Shown piece after piece: positions 21,245-35,599 of a DNA stretch of 64,000 bases (within the stretch, counting starts at the first letter, position 1; every line of letters begins with the position of its first letter). The notes below the pieces were generated by a model. It saw only the letters and a program-made list of their open reading frames with translations. It was not told where the DNA came from and searched no databases. The position numbers were made by a program, and so were the translations under genes. Source of the DNA: Anniella stebbinsi (Eukaryota > Chordata > Lepidosauria > Squamata > Anniellidae); the NCBI GenBank assembly GCA_029215795.1, contig JARDYH010000003.1, positions 177,394,382 to 177,458,381 of the forward strand, in the 5' to 3' direction.

Positions 21245-22930
21245 AATTTAGCCAAACTATTAAATACTAGATGATTCCTGAAGAAGTTCAAGTAATGAAA
21301 AAAATAACAAAATATTAACAGATGCAACTTTAACTGATATATTGTGTAATGAGCAAAGGAAGAAAAAGGGCAGTAAATGTCATGTGGAGGTCTGTCCCTA
21401 TTTCAATTACCTCTGTGTTTTAGCTTTGGCTGAAGAGTAATTACTGAAATGTCATGAGGTTTTAGATGTATTGCTCAACAACTTCATAGCAACTCCAGAG
21501 AATGTAGTGGTGGAACTGTTTTCTACATGGTGATTTTGCAGTCTCAGCTTGGAAACTGAAAGCTAAGATGTATTTTTCTGGTTCATGCATCAATAAAGAT
21601 TTTGCAATCACTGCTCAGCTAACAGTTGTTAATCATACACCAATGTGGATGAAATGTGAACTTGACTAACAGGGGTTTAAAATGTATATATTATAAATGT
21701 ATATGTATTCAGATTGTCAGTCAGAGGTATCTGTATTAACACTTTTTGTATTGTTAATGTAATCTGATGGGGTGATGCAATCAGTTGATGTATTTGTTCC
21801 ATGGTGAATATGAGTTAATATTAATGTTTGCAGATTCCAAATAAACCTAGTTTGCTGTTTGCCATAAGAAATGTTGTAGAAAAGCTATAATGTGCAGAAC
21901 TTTTATTTAAAGGCGGCTTTGTTTACCAGGAGTGGGGAATCTTTTTCCTATGATGAGACATGACTCACAAAGGAAAAGTAAATCAGGGGCTATTGCTGAT
22001 GGTGGGCAGAACAAGAGTCAAAAAGAGTGTGGGCAGAGTTTCAGCATTGCTTGGAATGCTGCCTCTTACTATCCATTTTTCATATTATCTATCTTTAAAA
22101 AACATTTTTTAAACTTAAGCTAACATTTCCAGTCCTGGCAGTAGCAAAAGCAGTGGTTTTGAAAGGAATTTTCACAGGAGTGGCAGATTAACTCAAAAGG
22201 GCACTTTTAGCTATGCAAGGAGGCCTCCTTAACCTTCTGTTAATCCATATTGCAAAATAAGCCAATACTATGATAAATGCATTTTAACATTAAATGTGAT
22301 TTTAAAAAATCTGGAACACACATTTAACTGAATAGATCCAGATTTCTGGAATATTTTTTCTCCACCAATTCTTATACCGCTGGCAATTGCAACAGCTTCA
22401 TTCTTTGTGTACTTTTTGCCTTCCTTATTTTAACATCCCATTATGTGGCTCAGCGCTTAACATTAAATAAAAACACAATATATGCACTAAACTTGAAAAT
22501 ACCATATATTGAACTATAAACCTAACATGATATTCAGCTATGTCTAACTAAGAACTGAGGTGTTTTGTTAAATGCCATTAAATTCTATTTTTTCCTTCTT
22601 ATCATGACACCAGCTTCAAATCTAGCACAGATTTGAAATCCATGTATTGATTTTTTATATATAAAGCCAATTTGTCCAGAAGGATCCAACCCAATAAATG
22701 TGCAAAATAAAATCACTGTTGAGTCCTAATCAGGGAAGAGTCATGGGTGAGCCATGGTTGTGCAGCAGGTCCCCAGCACTTCAGGTGGAGACCTGCCTTG
22801 GGCCAGGCCTGTTCATCTGTAACAATAACCCATTGTTTAAACAACCCAGAGTTCACAACAAAACTTTCTGGTTTGTTCATGTTCCCATGTTCCCACACAT
22901 TGATTGGGTTTGTGCAATATGCTAATTCAC
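21245..22930. other. Non-coding stretch, no gene seen
   Basis: AT-rich DNA with no coding or recognisable repeat signature. Confidence 0.5.
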
Positions 22931-22931
22931 A

Positions 22932-23570
22932 CTCAGGGCGTTTCAGATGTCATGCTAAGCCATGGTGGCTTACCATGATGTGTGGCGGGTTCCCTGATGG
23001 TTAGAACGGGCGACCATAGAGTCTGTTGGCAAGAGCAACTACAACTTCTGGCGATGCTCCTGTCGCTGCAGAATTTCTCTATGGTCACACAGTCTTTGTT
23101 CGCATTGTGAAGGAGCCTGGATGCATGGGAAACCATGAGGTATGTACCCTAACTATGGGGAGAGGAGGAATAGAACCACGCGATGCTGTGTGATTCCACG
23201 GTTGTGTGGCGGGCCTACTTGCTGTGGTTCCCATAACCTCAGTGGTTGAGTGTTGTTTTTGAACAATGGGTTGTTTTTTAAACCGTGGGTTAGCATGTTG
23301 TCTGAACCTATGACATTTCCTGCAGGGTGGCTTGTTAACCATGCAGGGTAGCTTATTTTTCTCAACCAAGCTACCTTGAGAACCCATGGTTTGTTGTTGG
23401 ATTGTTCAGGGTGGTTAAGTCACACAGCATGGTTAACAAGCCACCGTGCAGAAAATGTCCTGCTAACTCACAGACTGTGGGTTAGTGTGTTGTGTGAACA
23501 ACCCCATCAAGTAAACCCAGAATTCAACAATCCATGGGTTAACCATGTGTTAGCATTATTTGTGAATAAT
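22932..23570. repeat. Nested palindromic MITE remnants
   Basis: Repeated inverse motifs occur: CATGCTAAGCCATGGTGGC, GGTTAACAAGCCACCGTG, and AACCATGTGTTAGCATTATT. The pattern fits one MITE inserted in another or an inverted duplication. The ends are uncertain. Confidence 0.5.
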
Positions 23571-24966
23571 ATATGATCTATATGATCATATATGTGATCA
23601 TATAGTCTATATGATATGGTCTATATGATACAAGCAAAAGCAGCTCTACACAGTTCTCATGCTACTACACATCTGTTTTCTCTTTTGGTCGCTACTTTGT
23701 GCTTATTCTAAGCTCTATACTTGAATTTTAACCTCCAAAGCAAGCTCCCTCTGCTTCACTAAACATTATTTTTCTCACAGATAACCATCTAGATCCTTAT
23801 TTACTTTTAGCCAAATGCATTTCCTTAACAGCAGGAGGAGCCCAGTCACTAAGTAGCAGCAAAATGTTCACTCCTGCAGAGCACCATAAATTAAATGCTA
23901 TTTTGAGAAAAGGCATAAATCTTTGACTTCTGTATTGGTTGGGTTACCGTGTGGGTTTTTTCTTTTGTTTTGTTAAATTTTATCCTTCAACCCTTCATGT
24001 TTAAATAATGACCAAATACTGCTCTTGTAAACAATAACAATTCATCATCATTGAAGTTTAAAAATCTATAAAATAATGCTTTGAAGGAACATCTTTCTAT
24101 TTTAATTCAACTTATACATAATGCTAAACTTTCACATTCTGCTGGACTTCTTATCTTCCATTTACCTTCTCCACTTCCTTTCATTTCACTCTTGCATTTA
24201 TCGGCCATGGATCACCTTTATGGCATCTTTTATGTGGTCTGCAAAATAGTTAGCATATGTTGGACCACAGTGTTTAAAAAGATGCTTAGAGCTCAAGCTA
24301 ACTTCAGTAGGAACTGCTGCATATCTCAGTGGTCAGCATACAGATAAAAGCAACAAAGAACCTTGTGACCCCTTAAAGACGAACACATTTCTTATGATAG
24401 AAGCCAGGGATTTTCACTATTTTTCAAACAGGAGCCACTTTGGCTCTAAGCACTGGCACTGAGGTCACTTGGGTTATTGGGGCCTTTCCCTTCCCTGGTC
24501 AAGCAAAGAAGCTGTGCTAGAAGTCTTTTGGGGCTTCTTTTTGCTATCCCTCCTCACATTGTCCAAGGAAGGCCTCATCATCAATCAGTTACCAAATAAC
24601 CAGCCAGGCAAATTGTGACAGGCTCACCTAGTCCTTGGACTGGGCTAGATCTTTTCCTCATCATGGAAAGATCATTCTGCTCTGCTCCATGCTACAAAAT
24701 TTCTGTCCAAATGTGAAGACATTGCACTCTCTCTTGTCTGCACATTCCATTTCCTCTGCATCTTCAGTGCCTGCTCCTCAGCTGATTGGCTGATAGATCC
24801 AGCATCCTCCTCCACCCTCCCAGCCACGGTCACCTTACAGCTGACAAGTGTCTGGTCTTTTGACTCCCCACCCGCAAAGCCTCCTCCAGTAGCCCAGATC
24901 AGAGCAGCTTGCCCACTGCAAAAGCAAATTGCTGAAAGAGAGCAGCTATTGCAAAAAGAGGGCAGA

Positions 24967-25005
<39 letters not shown>

Positions 25006-25912
25006 AAATTGCTCTTGAAGTGATTGGGATCCACCAGCAGCTCTCGGCCGTGCAGTGAAGAGAACCAGTCTAAGCTTCTGTAGACTGCAGCAGTCCACAC
25101 TATGTGGTTGTTGGTTGTTAACACAGACTTCCTTGCAGTGGTGAGCTGATTAACACATGTAATGTGTCTAGCATACACACACCTCTATTCAAGCCACAGC
25201 GCATAGAATTAACCCGTTGATGAATTGTAGTTGAGCTGTTTTATATGGAATTTGTCTTTGTTTAAGAATGGCCACCTTAAAGTCACCAATGGAATTCCTG
25301 GGCCTTTAACCTTTGCTTTTCAACTCCCTCTGACCTCACCGTTTACAATCTCACCCCACAAACCATGTGCATGTATACTGATAACTCAGGATAACACTTC
25401 TGCATGCATTTGATGAAGTAGACTGTAGTCCATGAAAGACGAAGCTATAATAAATGCATTCGTCGTTAAGGCACCACAGACACTTCAGCATTTTTGCAAC
25501 AGACTAGCGTAACTACTCCTTAAGAAAAAGGAAATAAGTCAATAGTTTTTCATGGATCAACTTTTCCCTCTTACCTATATTTTATTTCCTATCAAACCAT
25601 CATTCTCTGTGTCATTGTCACTTTTGTTGTGAATGATTATTACAATTTTTTATATATCTCCAAAGGTAAAAGTCTATTTATAGTATGGACCTTGAAGATC
25701 TTCTGTAATTAGAAAAAGACCATAAAGCTTCTCACTAGCTCAAATGTCACTAAAGCTTCAGGTATATTTGGTGGGCCCCAAATCAGCTACACATGGTACA
25801 TCTGCAGCACTATGCAAAACATTTGCAGAGCAGTCATGTCTTAGTCTGGGTGGCCTGCCACCACCAACTCCCTATTTAGTCTAAAGCCGACTTTGGTGGC
25901 AGTCAGCTGGCA
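23571..25912. other. Non-coding stretch, no gene seen
   Basis: It contains a (GA)n run at 24968-25001 and an inverse copy of an amniote repeat at about 25390-25510 (CTTCATCAAATGCATGCA when inverted). A 168-residue minus-strand frame at 24672-25178 includes the GA run as a Ser/Leu tract and is not credible. Confidence 0.5.
24968..25001. repeat. (GA)n microsatellite
   Basis: About 17 GA units. Confidence 0.95.
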
Positions 25913-25920
25913 GGCTAGCC

Positions 25921-26256
25921 CAAGGGTGGGGAACTTCAGGCTTGGGGCCAAATCCGGTCCTCTTGGAGTCCCAACTGGTCCCTACAGAGTTTCCCATGGG
26001 GCCACTCTCCCTTCCCCTTGCCCAACCCCATTTCCCCCAGCCACCAATTTTGTTGTGTTTTTTTTCTTCATTCTAAAAGGTTGAAATGGCTCTCCTAAAC
26101 CTTGATTACTGGCACTAAGGACAATAAACCAAAATATGCTGGCATATTTGGCCCTGCCCCTTTTGCCTTCAGCCCCGCCCACCTCTGGAATGCAGCCCCT
26201 GGCAGCTTCTCCAAAATTGATTTGGCACTCGGATTGAAAGAGGTTCCTCACCCCAG
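25921..26256. mobile_element. hAT-like MITE
   Basis: The left end AAGGGTGGGGAACTTC and the inverted right end TGGGGTGAGGAACCTC are similar, and hAT ends are often of this kind. Possible degenerate 8-bp duplication: GCTAGCCC and TCTAGACC. No coding capacity is recognised. Confidence 0.55.
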
Positions 26257-29027
26257 TCTAGACCAAGCAAGACACCAGCCCTGCTACAGCTTGTTTGCTC
26301 AGCCTGGGATTACAAAGGAAAATATGAGCTCCCCAAGTTGTTTCAATTTAAGCCACCTTGCAGATGAGCCCTCTGAAAAAAATGCATTGTGGGGAAAAGG
26401 GAATGTCCCTCCCTCTCCACCTTTGCCCCATCTCTTCCACTCCCAGCAGTTTATCGCAGGTTCCTCACTTGTAACCACATCTTTATGTGTCGCTCTTAGC
26501 TCAAAACTGCAAGACAATGTGGGCATCCTTCCAATACATATTTGACCTTGTAAATTGAAGTCTGACTTGGGCGTTAGAACATACCAATCCCTTGCCTGCC
26601 TACATGGCTGATTGTGAGGTGCCTGGCGGGAGGAGGTGGAAAATGTGAGCTTACGAAGAAAGTTCCTTGCTGCTTATAGCCACGTTTGCGAACCTCTGCT
26701 TTAGAAGCATTGAGCCATGAACATTACAAGACTGCTGCCCGGATGCAACTTGAATGTTGCACCCAGAATACTTAATATTAAGCATAGGCAATCTGGTACC
26801 CTCTAGACATTTTGGATTACAACTCCCATAACCCTGGTCATTGACCATGCTGGCTGGGGTGATGGGAGTGCAGTCTAAGGCACCAGGTTGCTCATCCAAA
26901 TTACTGCAACATTGCTTGCTTGGAAGCATTTCCTTCTTCCACTCTGTTGCTTGAAATTGGTGAGGGAAAGTGGTTGTGGTTGTGTGTGTGTGTGTGTGTG
27001 TGTGTGCGCGTGTGTATAATGGACTTCTTGCTTCTAGATCTTTATAGTCCTGCAGCATCTTGATCCAGACTTGCATATCTGATTCTGCCTTTAACACTAC
27101 AAGGCTAGAAGAGGCTCAACGCAAAAAGACAGTCATCCTAGAGAAACAATGGTCATCCCTACCATTAGGCAAAATGAAGCTGTCACTTCAGGCTGCAGAT
27201 GCTGGGAGGTGGCAGCAAGGTGTTGGAGAAGAGAGGTGTGGGCCATGCTCCCTGCTCTGCAACCCCTAAAGTAGCCTGCAACCTTTAGGGGCAGTAAAGA
27301 ATACTGTCCTATCATCGGTGTCAAAGACTATTTGCCAGTCCAGTCTGCTTTTGCACATGGAATGGGATGGGGTGCCATCTTGTCCTTTGCTTCAGGCTGT
27401 AGAATGTCTTGGGTAGCCCCTACCATTTAGCCATCTCATACCGTTAAAGGCTTGGAAGTAAATAGAAGGGAAATGTGGTCATATTTAAGAGCTGGGAAGT
27501 AGTACCTGGAGGGGAAATTTGAACACCTGCAGTACTTGCTCCAAAAAAGAGCTCCAAAAAGGAGGGGAGAGGTAGTCTCTCCCTCTTTCTGGACTTGCTG
27601 GAGAGTCGAGGAAATGTTGAATGGGATGAGGACACTGTCAAGTATCTATTCAATACTTAAAAGCTCAATGATTACATTGTCAAAGGGGAAATATTTCCCC
27701 CCTATTTTCAGTGCTTTTGAATTGTGTTAATGCGTGCCTCTTCTCTTACTATTATTGCTTCCCCTGGTCCTTTGCAACTGTGTGCAGATTACCCTATATG
27801 CAGCCTCATCTTGGCAATTTCCTCGTATGTTAACTACTCCTCCACTTCTCTGCTCCCTTTGTCAGCTCCAACATACATGGACATTGACCAGGCAAGACTA
27901 CACTCTTGCACATTTGTGAAACAACGGGAAACCAAATACATAAAAAAGAAAATAAAAGAAACATATTTGCATACTCCCGAAGCACCGTAACATATTTTCC
28001 AAAAAGTTGGTGACTAATTGGAGCGGGGTGGGGGGTGGGGAATGAGACAAGATAGGTTCTACTGCAAAGGCTCCTGGGATATTTGCTGGAGCCAGCTAGA
28101 GAACTGAGGGAGAAGCAACAGCAAGCCTGATAGTCTGTTGGGTGTACCATGGGTTGTTCAGTTAACAACTAACCCACTATGGCTTATGGCAGGGCGTTGC
28201 TGTTTTATTGTTTTATTATGTACAACACCATGTACATTGATGGTGCTATATAAATAAATAAATAAAATTTCACAGGGTGGCTTAGCATGACGTGTGACCA
28301 TGCCTAGTATAATACCTATTCTTTTATTATATTTTATTTGGGCTGTTATTACTGTATTGCTTTTAGATATATGACATACAAGATTTTTAAATGGGTAACA
28401 TATAGCTATGAGATTACACAACCACTACATCTGGCTGCATTACCTGCCAGTTTAGCAGTCCTTTTATATTCTAGCTTTTAGAAAATCTGAAGAAGTAATC
28501 ATAAATGAAAATAAGCTGATCTTGTATCTATTACAGGGACAAAGTATACACCATGATCACAGGCACGTTGTACATATCCTGCTGGAAAATATTAACTACC
28601 AAAATAATTAGCAACAAAAGATTGAAAATATGTATTGCTTTTATTGTACATCCAGGGAAAGAAAAGTTCAGAGAAAAACTGAGGTGGTAAATAGCTACAT
28701 CTGAATGCAGAGAAAATTAAATGCCAATATACACTTAGCAGTCAAATATGTCAAGAAATCTTTACAAACGAATGGAAGTACTCTTTGAAAGAGATCAATG
28801 TATAGCTCCTGCAGCAATCCATGTTCAAATATAAGACAAAAAACAAAGAGCTAGGGTGTGCACTGATCTTCACATGGCAAGACTCTGCTTAAAATTGAAA
28901 TGGGATTAAGAGACAAAAAAGGCAAATCTGTAACTTAGTTCTTCAACCTCAACTGAAGTAGAAAATATAGTATAGCATATAAAAAGGCTTGTGCTGTGTT
29001 GAAGACCATTTTTTCCTACAGGTGTTT
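26257..29027. other. Non-coding stretch with small repeats
   Basis: It holds a hairpin-type repeat at 26786-26893 (TTACAACTCCCATAACCC and GATGGGAGTGCAGTCTAAG), a (TG)n run at 26976-27015, and a LINE tail near 28205-28265 (TACAACACCATGTACATTGA, then AAATAAATAAATAAAA) inserted in MITE-like sequence. No gene is seen. Confidence 0.5.
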
Positions 29028-29029
29028 TA

Positions 29030-29163
29030 GGCAGGATCTACACTATTGCTTTAAAACGGTTTATAACAGTTTGGACAACAGTTGGGGCCCATGACACACT
29101 CCATAGACAGTTTTCAAAACATTTTCAAAGTGTTTTATCATGCTTGTTGTAGATCTAAGGCCC
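29030..29163. mobile_element. Short MITE with GGCxxATCTACA ends
   Basis: The left end GGCAGGATCTACACTATTGC and the inverted right end GGCCTTAGATCTACA match. The interior TTTGGACAACAGTTGGGGCC and ACACACTCCATAGACAG match the copy at 6972-7113. Confidence 0.75.
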
Positions 29164-29351
29164 AACAACATTGTGAGAATCACTGAAATAGGGATCATCG
29201 TGCAAATGATACAAGAGCCTTTCACCTTATTTCAGGTGATTTCCCCCTCTCCCTGCAGTCCCATAAGGTACAGCCCAAAATGTCTAAGTAGGACTAACAT
29301 TGGGTACAACCCCCCCCCCCCCCACACACACACACAAAGGATTTGAGCAAA

Positions 29352-29563
29352 TGTCATTCAAGATAGGAAGCTGCCTCATACTGAATCAGACTCTTGTTCC
29401 ATCTAGCCCAGTATTGTCAATACTGGCTAGTAGTGGCTCTCCCGGATTTCAGGTAGAGGAGTTTTTCTTGTGCTACTTGCAGATGCCAGACATTGAACCT
29501 GGGACCTTCTGCATGCAAAGCAGGGGTTCTATCACTGAGCCACAGCCCCTCCCTGTTTGGGTA
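29352..29563 (-). repeat. tRNA-derived SINE (Sauria/squamate type)
   Basis: Read on the minus strand it begins with a pol III promoter: A-box-like TGGCTCAGTGATAGAA and B-box-like GGTTCAATGTC. Then come a SINE body (GACAATACTGGGCTAGATGG) and the tail CAGCTTCCTATCTTG. The same family was split by the Harbinger element at 9490/16768. It is not a functional tRNA gene: it has no anticodon arm/acceptor closure, and the body continues past the B box. Confidence 0.8.
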
Positions 29564-32500
29564 AGCAAATATATATTTTGCTCAGAAAGCCAGTTAAGTT
29601 GAAGAAGATTAACTAGAGTTCTAAGTCTCTTACCCTTTTCTGATCATTTGTTAATGGGTGTGTGTGTATCCAATGTTAGTCCTACTTAGACTAGCCCCAT
29701 TGAATTGAATGAGACTTAAGTCAAACTAGCAGTGAATATAACCCTTTCTTTCACCTTACCCCAGGCTGATCTAGTTTTAGTAAAATCCATCTTGATTTTC
29801 CTTGCCATGAGGTTTAAAAGTTTAGGTACAATAGTTGTACCCTTGTTCTTAATACAGTACATAGAACCATTTGAAATTATATGTTTAAATAGAGAACAGA
29901 AAACAAATAGAAGTAACTTCTAGTATCCTTTAAAGGCTTTGATCCTAAGGATCCTGCATAATCAACTGCATGCGCACAGGGACTTTTCATTCCCGCATTT
30001 TCTGTTACCCCCCCTCCTTTCAAAGCCAGCCCTAAAATTCAAAGAATCTTTCATAGGAAAATCAGCAACCCCAGTGTGCCTATGGAAGCATTTTGCACCC
30101 ACATGCCCAGGCCTCTTTGAACACTGGCCAAATTTGTCCCTCTCCCTCTGACATTATGCCCCATGCCAAATAAATGTGACAAGGGCATCATGGGCTCCTT
30201 TATAACACCAATGCAGGAGGAGGTCAAGATGTATGCCTTCATTTTCTGCTTCCTCACTTGTTTCCCCGTGTCTTTTTTAGATTATAGACTCCTCGTGGGT
30301 AGCTGCCTCTTGTGGCTATCCTCTGTACATAGATTGTATAGTAGTAGTGATGATGATGGTGGTGGTGGTGGTGATGTATGTGTAGGGGAGAAATCGTGGA
30401 CAGGAAGTGGGCGTTAACTCTTCCTTCACCTGCTGATTGCTGGCCCTCATGCAGTTATAATCCCCCCTTCACTGACTTTGCCTCTGAAACTGAAAGTGGG
30501 CTTGGGGGAAAACAACCTTGCAGAAGAGAGGAGATGGCTCAGGAGTACTCAAGTGTATGTCCCCCTTTCTGTAAGTGGCCATCTCTCACGCATCACACAT
30601 CCATCCCTGTTATGTCAGCAAATATAGATTTGGAATTATGTATTTGCTGGCAGGAATTCTTTTCTTCACAAGTTTGGCTAGAATCTGCTTTCTTTTTCCT
30701 AGTTTCCCTAGTCCCATCACCATTCAGTACTATGCCATGCTGTTCTCTAGGGTAGCCGTCACCTCTGTTGCAATCAAGGTAATTTCTTCTCTTCAGTGGT
30801 TGTATTGGTATTTCATATGACATAAGCAATGCAATTGGTACTTTAATGTTGGCGTGCCTTATTTTTATGCAGTTTATGCATGTTTTAAGAAGTCAGAGTT
30901 CTTTCTGTCACTAAGTTTCCATAGTCTGCTATGAATAGGGGTATTCTGGTAAGAGAGTAGTAGGACATAATTTTGTGGATCAAACATCAGTGCAGGAGCA
31001 TGATTTCTCTTTAGAAAAGTTTCTGTCCACCCTTTACTTTAACTGTTACTTTAGAATGTTAAATACACATGTGAAAATGATGACACTGTATAACAGAAGA
31101 TACATTTCTCCTTAAAGGTGGTGCTTTAATCTTGAGCTAACAGAGCCTCAGTTTATCTGCTCCTCTAGTAACGCAAGACTCTCAAGTGTCTCATAATTGT
31201 GCTGGTTTATATTTTGCACAATCCCAATCACACAGGAATTTATATATATTTGGGATTTACTTTTAATTTGTTGTTGTATATCCATTGTATTGTTTTAAAT
31301 TGTACATTATCTTGAGGGCCCTGTTAGGCAGAAAGGCAATAATAATAATAATAATAATAAACATTATAGACAGTAGAATTATATAAGGTATGTGTTTGAG
31401 TATGCACAAAATACCCATTTAATTGAATACTATTTGTATGTATAGCTACACCTAATGAACAGTAACTGATAAAAGGAATGTGATGTACCTCATACGTCAC
31501 TTTCAGAACATTTTACTGTTGATTTCTTTTCTTTCTTTTTTAAAATAAATGCTACTGTTTCCCTCCCCCACAGTTAATTTTCATTTTAGGACTACATCAT
31601 ATATTAAATGGTTAGGTGTACATCAACAATTATTTATGTGTACATGCAAAACTGTAACATGTGAATTCACCAATGTGCATCTGACAATATACTTGTTAAG
31701 AAGTAACAAGAACAGGGAATCTTAAAGACTAAAACATGTATTCTGACATAAGCTTTCATTGACACTGTCCACTTCATTAGAAGCATGATGTGTTAACCCC
31801 AAATTAGTTGATTTATATACACCCATGCTGGGGTGGGGATGGATGAGAAATGTAAACATTGTTAGAGGGAATTGAAATGCAAATAAGTAGATAGTGAAGA
31901 TTCCCTTAATGGTTGTTAGGGAGTGTTCCTCTTTGGATTTCTAGCTACTACATTACATTCCCCTTCCCACAGGTTTTCTATCTCTCCCCCACCCCCCACC
32001 CCGTCCCATGCTCAGGCCTCCTTAGTCTGCTTTGGGGTTTTCACCCTCCTTGTTTTGTAAAACTGTTTTGAAAGAGCAACACAAACAAGGAGGAAAAGCC
32101 CAAAACAGACCACGGAAGACTGAGCATGGGGAGTGGGGGATAGAAAATAATGTGTCTTGGCTGCAAGGTTTATGTTTTTTCCAGGGCTTGCTGATTCTCC
32201 TTCGGACACAGATGGTGCTATTTTTGTTACAAAAGCAATGGCTCTACATATGAATATTGGAAATAGATGTGGTGTTGCTGATGCCGAATATAAGCTTTGG
32301 TGCACTAATTATGGGATTAGTCCAGGGAAGCTTATACTTTAGTAATAGCACAACCCTATACATGTACATTCCAAAGGAAGTCTCAGTGAGTTCAATGGGG
32401 CTTACTCCCAAGTAAGTGGATACAGGATCAAATCTGTGACATTTAGAGTGCCACCAGGCACTTGTATGTTTGCTGTAATACACAAATATCAGCTCCCTTG

Positions 32501-32870
32501 TGGACTTTGTTATTTCAAGGTTGCTTTGAGGAGGAAATCTATCCCCATCTTCATTCAGTTTTCCCCAAACCATGGGCTGTTTGGCCTCTGTAAGTTCACA
32601 GTTTTCCAACAGAGATAGTTTACTCCTCTCCTTCTTGGGATACTCATCCTTCCCATCCGTGTGTATTCACTGAGGTCTGGATAAAGGTCTGCCCTTTTGC
32701 CCTGTACTTTGTCAAATCCTTTTTATTTTCCTTTAGCCTTGCCAGTAAATTATGTCACAGACTTTGGGGAGGTAACTGACATCACAGGCAGACATGCATG
32801 CCCCCTGCCCAGCATTCCGTTGGCAGCCTTTTGAACCCGGTGTTGTGTGTAGGGGGATATCAGGGAGGAG
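29564..32870. other. Non-coding stretch upstream of SLC16A10
   Basis: It holds (GGT)n at 30353-30376, (AAT)n at 31338-31362 after a LINE-like tail, and amniote repeats at about 31695-31790 and 32338-32440 (CAATGGGGCTTACTCCCAAG). No coding exon is recognised. Confidence 0.5.
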
Positions 32871-32907
32871 GAGAAGGCTGTGTCCTCCCACGCGCTCTGT
32901 GAAACAG

Positions 32908-32992
32908 AGTCAGAGAGAGAGAGAGAGAGATTCAGGTGCACAGAGTCTCAGTTGCGCGCGCGCGCGCGCACACACACACACACACATATGTG
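32908..32992. repeat. (GA)n, (CG)n and (CA)n microsatellites
   Basis: A GA run, then a GCGCGC run passing into CACACA, at the upstream edge of the CpG-rich promoter area. Confidence 0.9.
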
Positions 32993-33039
32993 CGTGCAAT
33001 TGTGTCTCAGATATAGATTAATGACTCAGTTGCACAGAG

Positions 33040-34206
<1,167 letters not shown>

Positions 34207-34599
34207 TAGCACCTCCGCAGCTGCCTCTAAAGCAAGATTTCTGTTTTGACATCTAGAAACTGAGAGAGATGCAAGAGAAGAGGGATCGTGAGACTTAGTG
34301 GGGATGAATGGGATGCTCGTTGGGGACAATAGGAGCTCTCTGAAGGTCCAGTTGGCGCTCGCAGTTTCAATGATTTCCTATGGAACTTCGGAGAGCTTCG
34401 CCTTGTCCCCCAAAGGCAGCATTGTCATTCGTTTGCAGCTCTGTATGATGGGTATTGTAGCCCAAAAAATCTGGAGAACACCAGGTTGGGGAAGGCAAGA
34501 ATAGAAAGTAGATGCTGCTGATGCTTTGTTTTTAAAGTGGAAGTGCAGCATGTCCTAACACCCATGTGGCCCGAAACCCCAAGTCTTTGACTTTTACTG

Positions 34600-35590
34600 T
34601 TCAATCAATAGACACAAACATGATCTGTGATTCAACAGTGAATTTAATGGCATGCCCTGTAAAAATCTAGAGGATCCATGATTTTGTGCCACAGCAACAC
34701 AATATGTGGGTGTAGATGTGATTTGGTGGTAGCTTTGTGGTAGTATCCCATATAAAAACCAGGGGATCCATGCTTGAGATCCATGCCTTAGGAGGCACCT
34801 GCTCTATGGACTGCACCTTGAGGCCTTGGATTTGTGGCTTTTTTTTGGTGCTGTACTCAGATGTGAACTGTGTTTTGACAGGAACCATTATTTTTTTCAG
34901 TGTAGCCCTCAGACACAGATGTGAGCTGTGATTTGGTGGTAGTTTGGAAAGGAGATCACCTGGGAAAATCCAGGGGATTTATGAGGATATGTGCCTTGAA
35001 ACCATGTTTTTGCACCATGCTGTGAAGCCCCGGATATATGGTTTTCATGGTGCAACCTGTGGGTATGGATGTGATTTGGTGGTAGCTTTGTGGTAGCATC
35101 CCATATCCCACATCCCAGGGGATTCATGCTTTAGATGCTTGCCTTAGGAGGCACCTGCTCTGTGGGTTGCACCTTGAAGCCTTCAATCTGTGACATTTTT
35201 GGAGCAGAATGCAGATGTGAGCTGTGTTTTGACAGTTTTGAGAATCCTGTATAAAAACCCAGAAAGTCCATGCTTTGCAACTGTGTTTTTACACTACAGT
35301 GGTACCATAAAAGCAGCAGATTTGTGAATCGCAGATCCATGCCTGGGATTCATGTTTTTATGCAATGGCAGGAGCATGAATTGTCAGATTCTTGATAGTT
35401 ACAGTGCAATATATGGCTTTGCTGGCAACCCATATAAAAATCCAAAGTATCCATACTTCAGGTTCCTGTTTTTGCACAATAGTGCTGCTGTGAAGTGTGG
35501 GGTCCATGATTTTTACAATGTGCAGTCCATAGACCAGGTTCCTCCTAAGCAGGGTCCCAGTTTTTACACCCAAAGAGAAGGAGATTTAAT
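34600..35590 (+). repeat. Degenerate ~145-bp tandem repeat in intron 1
   Basis: Six or seven diverged units share TGTGATTTGGTGGTAG, ATCCCATATAAAAA, CCAGGGGATCCATG and TGTTTTTGCACCAT in the same order. GTGATTTGGTGGTAG begins near 34719, 34929 and 35072. CCTTAGGAGGCACCTGCTCT occurs at 34785 and 35139, 354 bp apart, so there is also a higher-order repeat of about two and a half units. No coding frame persists across units. Confidence 0.75.
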
Positions 35591-35599
35591 GAGGGAATA

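Noticed and set aside
24672..25178. 168-codon minus-strand frame
   Set aside because: It contains the (GA)n run as a Ser/Leu tract and shows no domain; not conserved-looking.
29352..29563. tRNA gene
   Set aside because: A and B boxes are present but continue into a SINE body; no tRNA cloverleaf closes.
34600..35590. CRISPR-like array
   Set aside because: Units are long, degenerate and without constant repeats and unique spacers; the DNA is vertebrate.
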